Below, one piece after another: positions 43,959 to 52,716 of a stretch of 64,000 nucleotides of DNA (positions within the stretch are counted from its first letter, which is position 1; every line of letters starts with the position of its first letter). The translations under genes and the position numbers were made by a program. This DNA comes from Terriglobia bacterium. Its GTDB lineage: Bacteria; Acidobacteriota; Terriglobia; Terriglobales; Acidobacteriaceae. The notes beneath the pieces are model-generated. The model was given only the letters and a program-made list of their open reading frames with translations, had not been told where the DNA came from and searched no databases. Location: the NCBI GenBank assembly GCA_032252755.1, contig JAVUPY010000053.1, positions 1 to 64,000 on the forward strand, written 5' to 3'.

Positions 43959-46900
43959 TCAGTCGCCGCTGGCTTCAATTTGCTGCTCGACCGACGGCAG
44001 CATGCGTTCTTCCTGCGGTTCGTAAGGAACGCCGTCAAGGTAGGTCACGGTGCGGCCTGAGATTGCGGGGACGCGCTCGCCGGGGACGATGACACCGACG
44101 AGGTTCACAGGGTCGGCGGCGGATACGGTTACAATTTCCCCGCTGGTCGGAATTTTGCGAATTTCACGAACGCTTTCTACGGCCAGCGGCAAGGCGAATT
44201 GCTCGCCGATGAAACCCGAGACGAAGCGTCCGCCGCGAACCTCGCCGCGGTCTTCGAGGCGGCGGAAGGCGACCTGCAAGTCGCGCCAGCGGGTCAGGCC
44301 GCTTTCGCGTGCCAGTAGTTCGCGAAAGACGATTCCGTAGCGTCGTAAGAGCATCCAGCAGACCGCTTCGACACGGCGCTCCTGCCGGGCGGTTTCGGAG
44401 CCGTCGATGTTGTCGTCGAGGTAGAGAAGGGACCAGCGGCCGGCGGAATGGCGCGGGCGCGCTGTTTTCCCGTGTCCCTGGCCTGAGCGACGCTTGGGAT
44501 CGATGAGCGAGCGCAGGTTGTCGAAACCATCGGCGGTGACGAAGCCGGCCGCCACGAGTTCCCAGAGACCCATTTCGACCTCTGACTTCAGTTTGCCGGT
44601 GCCGCGGACGATGTCGGTGAAGAACGATGCGCCGCGTTTGCGAAGGAACCCGAGCACCTCGCGCGCGACCGGACTCAACCCGTGCTCCTGCTCTTCTTCT
44701 TCGCCGTGACGTCGGGGCTGCATCCAGTCCGACTCTTCGCGGACGAAAAAGGTGATAGGAGCGACGCTGGTTGGAATCACGCGTCGTCCGCGACCGTCAC
44801 TTGGTTCAACTGTCGCAGGATGCGGGGATAAGCGGCCCCATGCGATGGCGCCGGTAAGGCAGAGGTGGTCGAGAACTGTCGGATCGTATTCGCGAACACG
44901 ACGCGAGAGGATCTGGCGTTCCCACGCATTGGCTGGGATTTCAAAGCCCTGCAACTGGTGTAGCGCTTCGAGCAATCCGCGTTCTCCGGCAAGTTGCGAA
45001 CCGGGTGCGACGTGCTGCCATCGGAGCAGCCAGCGCAAGAACTGAGCGGGCGTGACCGGTTCGACTTGCTTGCGCAGAGTCGCAACGGTGAGGCGGTGAA
45101 TACGTGCGAGGAGGCGTCGATCGCACCACTCGAGATAGATTTTCTGTTCGGTGAATTGTCCGCGAAGCGCCGTGCCGGTGGCTTCAATGCGCAGAAGGGC
45201 GGCATCGAGATCTCGCTCCGGAACTCCCAATGTCGCGCTCAGTCCATGCGCGCTGACCGGACCGCAGTGCGAAAGCCAACCGCTGACCATCTGCTTCAGG
45301 GCGTCTTCGCGGGGAAGTTCGGGGCTGCTTAGCTCCGGTGGTGCAGGATCAAATTGTGCGTCCGGGAAAATGGCCACGAACGCGCGAGCGCGTTCGCTGG
45401 CTACCCAATACAGTCGGCGGTCACTGATTGCGGTCACGGCGCGACGATTGCGGGCGAGGATTTCGAAGAAGCCGCTCCATGCTTCAGAGAGGCGCTCCCA
45501 GCCGGGCATTTCGAGGGGAATGGGAAGGGCGACCAGGGTTTGCAGGACATCGTGCAGGTCGTCGGCTTCGCGCACATCCGGGCGCGCCTCTTCGCGGACG
45601 AGATCGATGGCCGCCGAGTCGAGTTTCCCGACCTCTTCCAGCACGCTCTCCGGCAGCGTTCGGCGCATCTGCACGGCGCGGGCGCGTCGCTCCTCGAGCG
45701 GAGCGTCATCGAGGAAAGCGTAGGGGTTCGCGTTCAGGATTTCGTGAGAAAACTGTGAGGGAACCGGCGTGTCTACGGCGATCGTTTCGATTGATCCATC
45801 ACGAAGCTGGCCGAGCACTCGCTTTAGGCCTTCGACATCCATGGCCTCGTGCAGCACGTCTTTCATCACTTCCTGCACGAGGGGATGGTCAGGGACCTGG
45901 ATGTCGCCGTCGATGTTTTCCTGGCACGCAGCGGCGTCGGGGAAGACCCCCGCGAGAAGATCGTCACCACGCATGCGCTGAATCTGAGGCGGAACCTTCT
46001 GCCCTCCTTGGAAGCGCAGCAGAGCGAGCGACCGATTCGCGTCCCAACGCCAGCGAGTCTGGAAGATCGGGGAACCGGTGAGCGCGGCCTGCTGCACGAC
46101 GTCTTGCACGGTCTCCGGTTGCAGAAAGTGGAAGACGTCCGCGAGCGGGAAGCTGTGCTGTTCGGCGAGCGCGATGTTGATGCCGTCATCGGTGGCTGAC
46201 GCCTGCAGTTCGAAATTGAAGGACCGACAGAACCGTTTGCGCAGCGCCAGCCCCCATGCCTTGTTGATGCGGCCGCCGAAAGGCGCGTGAATGATCAACT
46301 GCATTCCGCCGCCCTCGTCGAAGAACCGCTCGGCAATCACGCGCTTCTGCGTTGGGACAGCGCCGAGAACGACACGGCCTTCGAGGAGATATTGGATAAG
46401 TTGGACGGCTGCGGCATCGTCCGTTCCTGCTTCTTCCTTGAGCCACTCGATGGCATTTCGAATCTCGGGCGAAAATTGCAGGCCGCGGATCGTCTTGCGT
46501 TCCCCTGATCCGCCTTCTTCAGAATGTCCAATTTCAGTTCTGACCGGCTTGGAAGTCGGCAGCAGGTCGCTGAGCCTCTGTCGCAGGTCGGCGACAGCCT
46601 CGCTCAGTTCCGAGGTTCGCGCGGGGGCCTCGCCGCGCCAGAAGGGAACACTGGGCGGAGCGCCGTGCGCGTCTTCGACAAGCAGCCGGCCACTGCGGCC
46701 CTCGACACGCGTGATTCGCCACGAAGTGTTGCCGAGCAGAAAAATGTCGCCGGCGTTGCTCTCTGTGGCGAAGTCCTCATCGACAGTCCCGACCGTAATT
46801 CCCTCGGGCATAGAGACGACGCTGAAGAGCGCAGTTTCGGGAATGGCGCCGCCGCTGGTGATGGCGGCCAGGCGTGCACCGCGACGGGCGCGCAAACGAT

Positions 46901-48515
46901 GATTCACCTGATCGCGATAGAGATAGGCCCCGTAGCGGCCTCGTCGGGCGGCTATGCCTTCGGAGAGCATCGTGAGTATCTTGGCGTAATCTTCGCGCGA
47001 CAGGCTGCGATAGGGATAAGCACGACGAACGAGGTCGTAAAGCGCGCCTTCGTCCCACTCATCCGAGGCACAGGTGGCGACGATCTGCTGCGCGAGGATG
47101 TCCAGAGGAGCCTCGGGGATCATCAGGTGGTCGAGGTCGCCGTGCTTGATGGCCCGCACCAAAGCCGCGCATTCCATCAGTTCGTCGCGTGTGGTCGCAA
47201 AGATGCGGCCCTTGGGAACTGCTCCGCGCCAGTGGCCTGCACGGCCGATGCGCTGCAAGGCGACGGCAATCGCGCGTGGGGAGCCGATCTGGCAGACGAG
47301 ATCGACGAAGCCGACGTCGATACCGAGTTCGAGGGAGGCGGTTGCGACGAGAACTCGAATTTCACCGTTCTTCAACTTGCGCTCGGCAGTCAATCGAATC
47401 TTCCGCGACAGGGAACCGTGATGCGCGGCGACGTTTTCCTCGCCCATGCGCTCGGCGAGATGGAAGGCAACGCGCTCGGCGAGCCGGCGGGTGTTGACGA
47501 ATATCAATGTCGAGCGGTGCTCGTTGGCAAGCGCGACCAGCCGGTCGTAGATTTCGCCCCACATTTCGTTGCTTGCGACGGGGCCCAGTTCCGTGCTTGG
47601 GACCTCAAGCGCGAGGTCCATCTTTCGCCGATGGCCGACGTCGACAATGGCGACGGAGCGGTGCTGTTTGCGCTTCGCGGTTACGGGGATAACTCCGGTT
47701 ATGGGTCCCTGGTCGTCGCTAACGACGAGGTCGTGGGGCTGGCCGGGATAGAGGAAGTCGGCGACTGTTTCGATGGGTTTTTGCGTTGCCGAAAGGCCAA
47801 TGCGAATCGGCTTCGGAAGCTGACTCTGTTCGATGAGATGGTCGAGCCGTTCGAGCGACAGCGCAAGGTGGGCGCCACGCTTATCGTCGGCAACGGCGTG
47901 GATCTCGTCGACGATCACTGTATCGACGGCACGCAACATGCCGCGGCCGCGATCACTAGTGAGCAGGATGTAAAGCGATTCCGGCGTGGTGACGAGGATG
48001 TGCGGCGGTTTGCGCAGCATGCGCTGCCGTTCGACGATCAGGGTGTCGCCGGTGCGAACCGCAGTGCGGATCGTCGGCATGAGCACGCCACGTGCTCCGG
48101 CCATCGCCTGAATCTCGCCTAAGGGGCCTTCGAGGTTGCGCTGAACGTCGTTGCCGAGCGCTTTGAGTGGCGAGATGTAGAGGACCTCGGTGTGATCGCG
48201 AAGTTCACCGGATAGAGCCTTGCGAACAAGGCGATCGATGCACGCGAGAAAGGCCGCGAGGGTTTTGCCAGAGCCGGTTGGTGCCGAAATCAGTGTGGGG
48301 CGCCCAGAGAGAATGCAGGGCCAGCCCTCGATCTGGGGCTCAGTGGGAGTGCCGAATTTGCGAACGAACCACTCGGCGACGAGCGGATGGGCCCAGGCGA
48401 GAGTCTCCGGAATAATGAGCGGCGCCTCGCGCTCGATTCCAGCCTCGCCGGTAGTAGCCGAAACGGCCGCCCGAACAGGCTCTGGGAACGGCAATCTGTC
48501 TTCAAATCGCCCCAC
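43959..48515 (-). CDS. lhr: Lhr-family ATP-dependent helicase
   Basis: 1518 residues, the length of full-length Lhr. Superfamily 2 motifs: APTGSGKTLAAF (Walker A), YISPLKALGND, TTPESLYILLT, VDEIHAV (DEIH), GLSATQKP, then domain 2 with IFVNTRRLAERV, VATASLELGIDVG and QRIGRAGH. The long C-terminal part (from about residue 850) is the Lhr-specific region. Lhr is a 3'-5' single-strand translocase that unwinds RNA:DNA hybrids. The start is a GTG at 48515 with no close alternative. It is convergent with the LigD-polymerase/DUF72 pair. Confidence 0.95.
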   Translation of the reverse strand: MGRFEDRLPFPEPVRAAVSATTGEAGIEREAPLIIPETLAWAHPLVAEWFVRKFGTPTEPQIEGWPCILSGRPTLISAPTGSGKTLAAFLACIDRLVRKALSGELRDHTEVLYISPLKALGNDVQRNLEGPLGEIQAMAGARGVLMPTIRTAVRTGDTLIVERQRMLRKPPHILVTTPESLYILLTSDRGRGMLRAVDTVIVDEIHAVADDKRGAHLALSLERLDHLIEQSQLPKPIRIGLSATQKPIETVADFLYPGQPHDLVVSDDQGPITGVIPVTAKRKQHRSVAIVDVGHRRKMDLALEVPSTELGPVASNEMWGEIYDRLVALANEHRSTLIFVNTRRLAERVAFHLAERMGEENVAAHHGSLSRKIRLTAERKLKNGEIRVLVATASLELGIDVGFVDLVCQIGSPRAIAVALQRIGRAGHWRGAVPKGRIFATTRDELMECAALVRAIKHGDLDHLMIPEAPLDILAQQIVATCASDEWDEGALYDLVRRAYPYRSLSREDYAKILTMLSEGIAARRGRYGAYLYRDQVNHRLRARRGARLAAITSGGAIPETALFSVVSMPEGITVGTVDEDFATESNAGDIFLLGNTSWRITRVEGRSGRLLVEDAHGAPPSVPFWRGEAPARTSELSEAVADLRQRLSDLLPTSKPVRTEIGHSEEGGSGERKTIRGLQFSPEIRNAIEWLKEEAGTDDAAAVQLIQYLLEGRVVLGAVPTQKRVIAERFFDEGGGMQLIIHAPFGGRINKAWGLALRKRFCRSFNFELQASATDDGINIALAEQHSFPLADVFHFLQPETVQDVVQQAALTGSPIFQTRWRWDANRSLALLRFQGGQKVPPQIQRMRGDDLLAGVFPDAAACQENIDGDIQVPDHPLVQEVMKDVLHEAMDVEGLKRVLGQLRDGSIETIAVDTPVPSQFSHEILNANPYAFLDDAPLEERRARAVQMRRTLPESVLEEVGKLDSAAIDLVREEARPDVREADDLHDVLQTLVALPIPLEMPGWERLSEAWSGFFEILARNRRAVTAISDRRLYWVASERARAFVAIFPDAQFDPAPPELSSPELPREDALKQMVSGWLSHCGPVSAHGLSATLGVPERDLDAALLRIEATGTALRGQFTEQKIYLEWCDRRLLARIHRLTVATLRKQVEPVTPAQFLRWLLRWQHVAPGSQLAGERGLLEALHQLQGFEIPANAWERQILSRRVREYDPTVLDHLCLTGAIAWGRLSPHPATVEPSDGRGRRVIPTSVAPITFFVREESDWMQPRRHGEEEEQEHGLSPVAREVLGFLRKRGASFFTDIVRGTGKLKSEVEMGLWELVAAGFVTADGFDNLRSLIDPKRRSGQGHGKTARPRHSAGRWSLLYLDDNIDGSETARQERRVEAVCWMLLRRYGIVFRELLARESGLTRWRDLQVAFRRLEDRGEVRGGRFVSGFIGEQFALPLAVESVREIRKIPTSGEIVTVSAADPVNLVGVIVPGERVPAISGRTVTYLDGVPYEPQEERMLPSVEQQIEASGD

Positions 48516-48579
48516 GGCGCAATTCTACGCCGAATCGATACTTTCGCCAATTGTTCGCTTGCAGGATTCTCAGAATAAT

Positions 48580-50016
48580 CTAGTGGAGATACTCAATCGT
48601 GCGCGCGACCGCCAGCAGAAGGCGGGTTTTCAACTCGTCGTCCTGAACGCCTCGGATGGCTGCGAGTGTTGCAGCTGGGTTGATATGCGCGCCAAGGCGA
48701 GCGACGCCGCTGAGTTCCGAACTCGATACGAGCATCGCATAGGCATGATCTTCCGGGGCGTAGCTCTGTATGGTTTGTTGCGCCAGTTCCGCACCAAGTT
48801 CTACAGTACGGCCGATGGTTTGCTGCATTTGCGGGCCTTCGTGAATGTCATTTTCATTGAGCTTCATCATCGCGGTACGACTCGCTTCGAAGGCCGCTTT
48901 CAGCTGCTGCATCGATTCGTCGGGAACAGAGGGCTCCGGTATCTTCCGGCGGGTGTTGGCATTTACAGACATAAAGTACGGGCTTCCGTTGAATCCGAGA
49001 TTGGCGGGATCGGGCAGCGATGCCACAGCATCGGGCGCAAATCGTTTCAGAGAGTTCTTGACGACCATCAGGAGCCCGCGTACGCCGACGGATTCGTCGC
49101 CCTGAGATTCGCTCTGCGCGTGCATATACTCTTTGACCTGGGAAACCAGTTGCGTCGCCGCGTCCTGAGTCTGCCAATCCTCCACCTGTTTTCGAATCTG
49201 ATCGGAAGACAGGAGGCTGACCATTCCGAATATTTCCTGGCGACTGGCCGGACCTCGGCGCAGGTAATCAACGCTGTCGGCAAAGAACTGGCGCACTACG
49301 TCGCGGTTATCGTGCACCTGGTTGAGCAAATTCAAAACTGCGTAATATGGATACACCCCCCGGTCACCCAGGGACAGCGCCTCGCGGCGGATATCCGGAA
49401 TTGCCGCGGCACCTTCTCGAGCATAGAGCTCGTTGAACAACGCTGAAACGACACTCAACCGGGGATCCCAGCCGCCCCGGTCGGGAGTGGTGTCGATGGC
49501 GTCCAGCAGTTCGACCGCACGCTTGGGGTTCACGGAGATCATGGCGCGCGCCGCTGCGGTTTCAGCCTGCAACCTCAACTGCGAACCGGAAGGGAACTCG
49601 TCTCCCAATTGAAAGAGCTCCTCAGACCAGTCCCGCAGCTTGTCGCGCTGCTTCCTGGTGAGATCGCGCGGAACGGTGCGCTCTGTCCGTGTTTGCATAT
49701 GCCCGCCGGCCGCGCGAACCACTAACCGGGGCTCGGCGGTCTTCGAATTCATGGACGCAGAGATCTGGCAAATCTGGACGAGCAAGGGGATGCGCTGCTC
49801 ACTGGTGAGATCGCGTGAGATGTTGTAGGCCTCGCGCAACAACGAGAAGGTCGTGTCGCGATTGAGATCGCCCGTGTCGGCGGATTTGGTTGTTTTCGTC
49901 GCGGCGGGAGACTTCTTTTGCGTGGGAGCAGTCTTTGTTTCCTGTCCGGCCATCCCTAGTGCGCCGGTTACGATCGCGATTAAAAGTGCAAGTGCTTGTC
50001 GTCGGGCCCCACGCAT
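48580..50016 (-). CDS. Exported alpha-helical protein of unknown function
   Basis: 478 residues. N-terminal signal segment (ALALLIAIVTGALGMAGQ), then a Lys/Thr/Pro linker (to about 50), then an almost wholly helical domain. Repeating helix pairs (FSLLREAYNISRDLTSEQRIPLLVQICQ and others cut by short loops) suggest a solenoid of HEAT/TPR kind without a recognisable consensus. No catalytic motif. Start ATG 50016, divergent from kdsC. It could be a periplasmic scaffold; no function claimed. Confidence 0.75.
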   Translation of the reverse strand: MRGARRQALALLIAIVTGALGMAGQETKTAPTQKKSPAATKTTKSADTGDLNRDTTFSLLREAYNISRDLTSEQRIPLLVQICQISASMNSKTAEPRLVVRAAGGHMQTRTERTVPRDLTRKQRDKLRDWSEELFQLGDEFPSGSQLRLQAETAAARAMISVNPKRAVELLDAIDTTPDRGGWDPRLSVVSALFNELYAREGAAAIPDIRREALSLGDRGVYPYYAVLNLLNQVHDNRDVVRQFFADSVDYLRRGPASRQEIFGMVSLLSSDQIRKQVEDWQTQDAATQLVSQVKEYMHAQSESQGDESVGVRGLLMVVKNSLKRFAPDAVASLPDPANLGFNGSPYFMSVNANTRRKIPEPSVPDESMQQLKAAFEASRTAMMKLNENDIHEGPQMQQTIGRTVELGAELAQQTIQSYAPEDHAYAMLVSSSELSGVARLGAHINPAATLAAIRGVQDDELKTRLLLAVARTIEYLH

Positions 50017-50056
50017 GACGAGAGTTTAACCCAATTCCTACCCGCCCTGGTCGGAC

Positions 50057-50065
50057 TGATACAAT
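50057..50065 (+). promoter_or_regulatory. Extended -10 element before kdsC
   Basis: TGATACAAT: TG, one base, TACAAT. No good -35. A transcript would start about 7 bases before the ATG at 50079, which itself lacks a Shine-Dalgarno site, so translation may be near-leaderless. Confidence 0.4.
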
Positions 50066-50078
50066 CAATTTTCTTATC

Positions 50079-50732
50079 ATGTCTAACGCCAAGGATACCC
50101 ACGATCGCGCGCGCAATCGCGCCAGGCAGATCAAACTCGTCCTGCTCGATGTGGACGGTGTGATGACCGATGGCACCATTTTCCTGTTTCCCGCTCCCGC
50201 GGGCGCACAGCAACCGCTGCGGCAGCATACGGAAACTCGTGCCGGCGATGGCGGTTTTGCCATTGCGTCGGACGCGGTGATTGAGGCGAAGGGGTTCCAC
50301 GCGCATGACGGAACGGCGATGTCGCTGGCACACAATGCCGGTCTTAAGATCGGCATAATTACCAAGCGCATTTCGGAGACCGTGCGGTTGCGCGCACGCG
50401 ATCTCAAGCTGGATTACGTGTATCAGGGAGCGCACGACAAACTTTCGGTCCTGCAGGAGATTCTTGAGAAACAAGGAATCAGAGCGGAAGAGGTTGCATA
50501 CGTTGGCGACGATATTATCGATCTGCCGGTGATGCGCGCTGTCGGACTGGCCATCGCGGTTGCAAACGCACGCGAAGACGTGAAAGACGAATCACATGTC
50601 ATCACCGATCATCGCGGCGGAGAGGGAGCCGTGCGCGATGCCATTGAGTTCATTCTCAAAGCGCAAGGGAAGTACGAGGCAGCCATCGCCGAATACATCC
50701 AGCAGAGGACGCCCTCACCCAGGGAAGGCTAA
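50079..50732 (+). CDS. kdsC: 3-deoxy-D-manno-octulosonate-8-phosphate phosphatase KdsC
   Basis: HAD phosphatase that frees Kdo from Kdo-8-phosphate. 217 residues. LLDVDGVMTDG is motif I. IITKRISE stands where E. coli has the ITGR-type motif II. GDDIIDLPVM is motif IV and GGEGAVRDAIEFIL the tetramer tail. Residues about 37-66 (FLFPAPAGAQQPLRQHT onward) are an insert compared with the usual ~180-residue enzyme, placed before the FHAHDGTAM substrate loop. kdsD, the isomerase two steps earlier, is at 60.5 kb. Confidence 0.92.
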   Translation: MSNAKDTHDRARNRARQIKLVLLDVDGVMTDGTIFLFPAPAGAQQPLRQHTETRAGDGGFAIASDAVIEAKGFHAHDGTAMSLAHNAGLKIGIITKRISETVRLRARDLKLDYVYQGAHDKLSVLQEILEKQGIRAEEVAYVGDDIIDLPVMRAVGLAIAVANAREDVKDESHVITDHRGGEGAVRDAIEFILKAQGKYEAAIAEYIQQRTPSPREG

Positions 50733-50767
50733 GTCTTTTCCCTGCCGAAGATCTTTATTTTGAGCAA

Positions 50768-50799
50768 AAAAAGTCCCTCCGGTTACAGGAACCGGAGGG
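50768..50799 (-). terminator. Rho-independent terminator (minus strand)
   Basis: Perfect 10-bp stem CCCTCCGGTT (50775-50784)/AACCGGAGGG (50790-50799) with a 5-base loop. On the minus strand it is followed by ACTTTTTTT. It starts directly after the stop of the 32-codon gene. Confidence 0.9.
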
Positions 50800-50898
50800 T
50801 CACCGTTTCCCCTGAACAACGAGTCCGTTTTCAGGAGGCTCTACCCGGTTAGACACGTTCCACCCAAAAAAGTTGCGTCGAAATTCATCGTGGGACAT
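50800..50898 (-). CDS. Candidate small protein gene, 32 codons
   Basis: An uninterrupted frame from ATG 50898 to TGA 50802-50800 encodes 32 residues: MSHDEFRRNFFGWNVSN then RVEPPENGLVVQGKR. It is hydrophilic with an aromatic centre (NFFGW) and has no membrane segment. Its limits fit a discrete unit: promoter-like TTGACG/TACAAT 27 bases upstream, transcript start expected near 50917, and a perfect terminator touching the stop codon. No Shine-Dalgarno is seen. The same stretch also folds (CCTGAAAACG pairs with CGTTGTTCAGG, bulged G), so a small RNA of about 150 bases is an alternative. No relative recognised. Confidence 0.45.
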   Translation of the reverse strand: MSHDEFRRNFFGWNVSNRVEPPENGLVVQGKR

Positions 50899-50924
50899 GG
50901 CAAATTCGTGCCGAATGTGAAGGA

Positions 50925-50952
50925 ATTGTAAGAAGAACGTAATTATCGTCAA
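50925..50952 (-). promoter_or_regulatory. Sigma-70-like promoter for the 32-codon gene/sRNA
   Basis: Minus strand TTGACG (50952-50947), 16-base spacer, TACAAT (50930-50925). It lies inside the 284-base kdsC-TPR gap and points to the terminator at 50768. Confidence 0.6.
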
Positions 50953-51016
50953 GAGTCAGAGGGAAAACAGAACTGGGGTTTGAGTCGTAAACGGTTGCCT
51001 GTAGCTCTTCCGTGGC

Positions 51017-51790
51017 TTAGTTTGGAATGGCTGGCGGCTTGTTCTCCATCAGTTGTAAGAACCGTGGATCGTTCCGAACCGCAGCAAATACCTGGTCCTT
51101 GTAGAGGGGATCCAATTCGCTGTACCCGTTCTCAAGCGCGGTCCGTATCTGGGTGATTGCGTGATCCACATCGCCGACCTTGGCGTACAACCTGGCCAGC
51201 ATGAAGGCGTACTTGGCTCGTTCTTCTGGGCGGCTTACGCGACCGATCAACCCGGTCGTGGAACTTCGTTCAAAAACCCCTGGATCGAGTTGCAGGGCCA
51301 GCAAGTACTCGTTCATCGCCAGCGCGACTTTTTTTTGCGCGAAGTAAACGGATCCGAGGTTGGAGTGGAACGAAGCGGAGTCGCGGAGCGCGAGTGCTTC
51401 CTTATAGCGGCTTATAGCTTTGCGGTAGTCGCCGAGGATGTAATACACGACGCCGAGGTTGTTGAAAGCATCGGCGTAGTCTTTCCTAAGTTTGGTGGCG
51501 CGCTCGAAGTCCATGCGCGCGCTGTTGAACCGACTGGAACGCTCAAAACCTTGCGCACCCGAGCCGATCACCAATTCGGTCATTCCGAGTTTGTTCCATA
51601 AGACCGCGTTCTTCGGAGCTTTGTGAAGGGCGTCCTTGTACAGATTAGCTGCGGCAACGTAGTCTTTCTGGGATCGGAGTGCGTCCGCGCGCGACTCCAT
51701 CCCAGTTGGAGTTGAATCCGCGTTCTGCTGCCCAATTGCAGGGATTACAGAGAGAACCAGTGCAAGCAGTAGTGGGGCCTTGAATCGCAA
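51017..51790 (-). CDS. Exported TPR-repeat protein, downstream paralogue
   Basis: 257 residues from a TTG at 51790 with GGAAGGA upstream. Signal peptide to about AIGQ, then several TPR-like repeats (DALRSQKDYVAAANLYKDAL, ADAFNNLGVVYYILGDYRKA, FHSNLGSVYFAQKKVALAMN). The C-terminal segment (NGYSELDPLYKDQVFAAVRN then LENKPPAIPN-like) is also present, altered, in the gene immediately upstream, so the two arose by tandem duplication. Likely periplasmic protein-protein interaction role; partner unknown. Confidence 0.85.
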   Translation of the reverse strand: MRFKAPLLLALVLSVIPAIGQQNADSTPTGMESRADALRSQKDYVAAANLYKDALHKAPKNAVLWNKLGMTELVIGSGAQGFERSSRFNSARMDFERATKLRKDYADAFNNLGVVYYILGDYRKAISRYKEALALRDSASFHSNLGSVYFAQKKVALAMNEYLLALQLDPGVFERSSTTGLIGRVSRPEERAKYAFMLARLYAKVGDVDHAITQIRTALENGYSELDPLYKDQVFAAVRNDPRFLQLMENKPPAIPN

Positions 51791-51822
51791 AATTGTTCCT
51801 TCCGTCCTCGATCAGCTCAACT

Positions 51823-52665
51823 CTACTGCGGGATCGCCACTGGTCGCTGCGCCATCAGTTCCGTAAACCGCTGATCTTTGCGCAAGGTGGCGAAGTCGGC
51901 GTCCTTATATACCTTATCAATATCGGGGTAGCCATCTTCTAAAGATTTCTTAAGGTACTCAAGAGACTTGTCCAGTTTTCCATTCGCGGCGAAGAGCTTG
52001 GCCATGACATAGAAGAAGCGCGCCTGATCGCCCGGAGATCCCATGCGCGCGGAAATCCCATTTCGCGAAGAGCGCTCGAAGACGCCGGGGTCGAGTTGGT
52101 AGGCCTTCTCGTACTCAGCCATGCCTTCCTGGTATTTCTTGCGCTCCATATACAGCGTTCCCAGATTGCTGTGAAATGACGCGGATTCACGAAGCTCGAT
52201 CGCCTTCTTGTAATTCTTCTCGGCGGGCCGATACTTCTTAAGACCGTAGTATGCCACTCCGAGATTATTGTAGGCTTCGGGATACTTCTTGTCGGTTTTA
52301 ACGGCTCTTTTCAGGGCCTTCTCCGCCGCCTTCATATTCCCAATCAAGAGATAAGTCATACCGATTTTGTTCTCGATGACAGCCCTCTCAGTGATAGCGG
52401 AATTCTGATGTTTCTTCAGCGCCGCTCGGTAATAGTCGATTGCGTCAAGATAGTTCTTCTGTTCCTTGAGCAGGTCGGCACGGTCTTCCAACTCTTGCGC
52501 GGTTGCCTGCGTGAAAGACAGTTGGGGAAGAGGCGCGAGTGGCTTCACTTCCTGTATTTCAGATGGCGGCGGAATTTCAGACTGCGAGCCGGGCGATTGC
52601 GTTTGGGCCGATACGCTTGCGCCGGTCATGAGGAGAGAGGAAGCGAGAAGAATGCGTCCAAGCAT
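51823..52665 (-). CDS. Exported TPR-repeat protein, upstream paralogue
   Basis: 280 residues, CGGAGGTAGAAA before the ATG. Signal peptide MLGRILLASSLLMTGASVSA. A Pro/Ser-rich linker (about 22-50) precedes TPR repeats (ADLLKEQKNYLDAIDYYRAA, PEAYNNLGVAYYGLKKYRPA, FHSNLGTLYMERKKYQEGMA). It ends with the same conserved tail pattern, GYPDIDKVYKDADFATLRKD, as the next gene 32 bases on. LDPGVFERSS occurs identically in both. It lies downstream of the PBP1 gene, so a cell-envelope role is plausible by context. Confidence 0.87.
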   Translation of the reverse strand: MLGRILLASSLLMTGASVSAQTQSPGSQSEIPPPSEIQEVKPLAPLPQLSFTQATAQELEDRADLLKEQKNYLDAIDYYRAALKKHQNSAITERAVIENKIGMTYLLIGNMKAAEKALKRAVKTDKKYPEAYNNLGVAYYGLKKYRPAEKNYKKAIELRESASFHSNLGTLYMERKKYQEGMAEYEKAYQLDPGVFERSSRNGISARMGSPGDQARFFYVMAKLFAANGKLDKSLEYLKKSLEDGYPDIDKVYKDADFATLRKDQRFTELMAQRPVAIPQ

Positions 52666-52716
52666 TTTCTACCTCCGAGCAGGGGCGGTGCCCCTGCTGC
52701 TTACTGCTATTAGACA

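Noticed and set aside
46524-48122. 532-codon open frame opposite lhr
   Set aside because: Mirror of the Lhr helicase core; no ribosome site or motif. The Lhr frame has all SF2 motifs.
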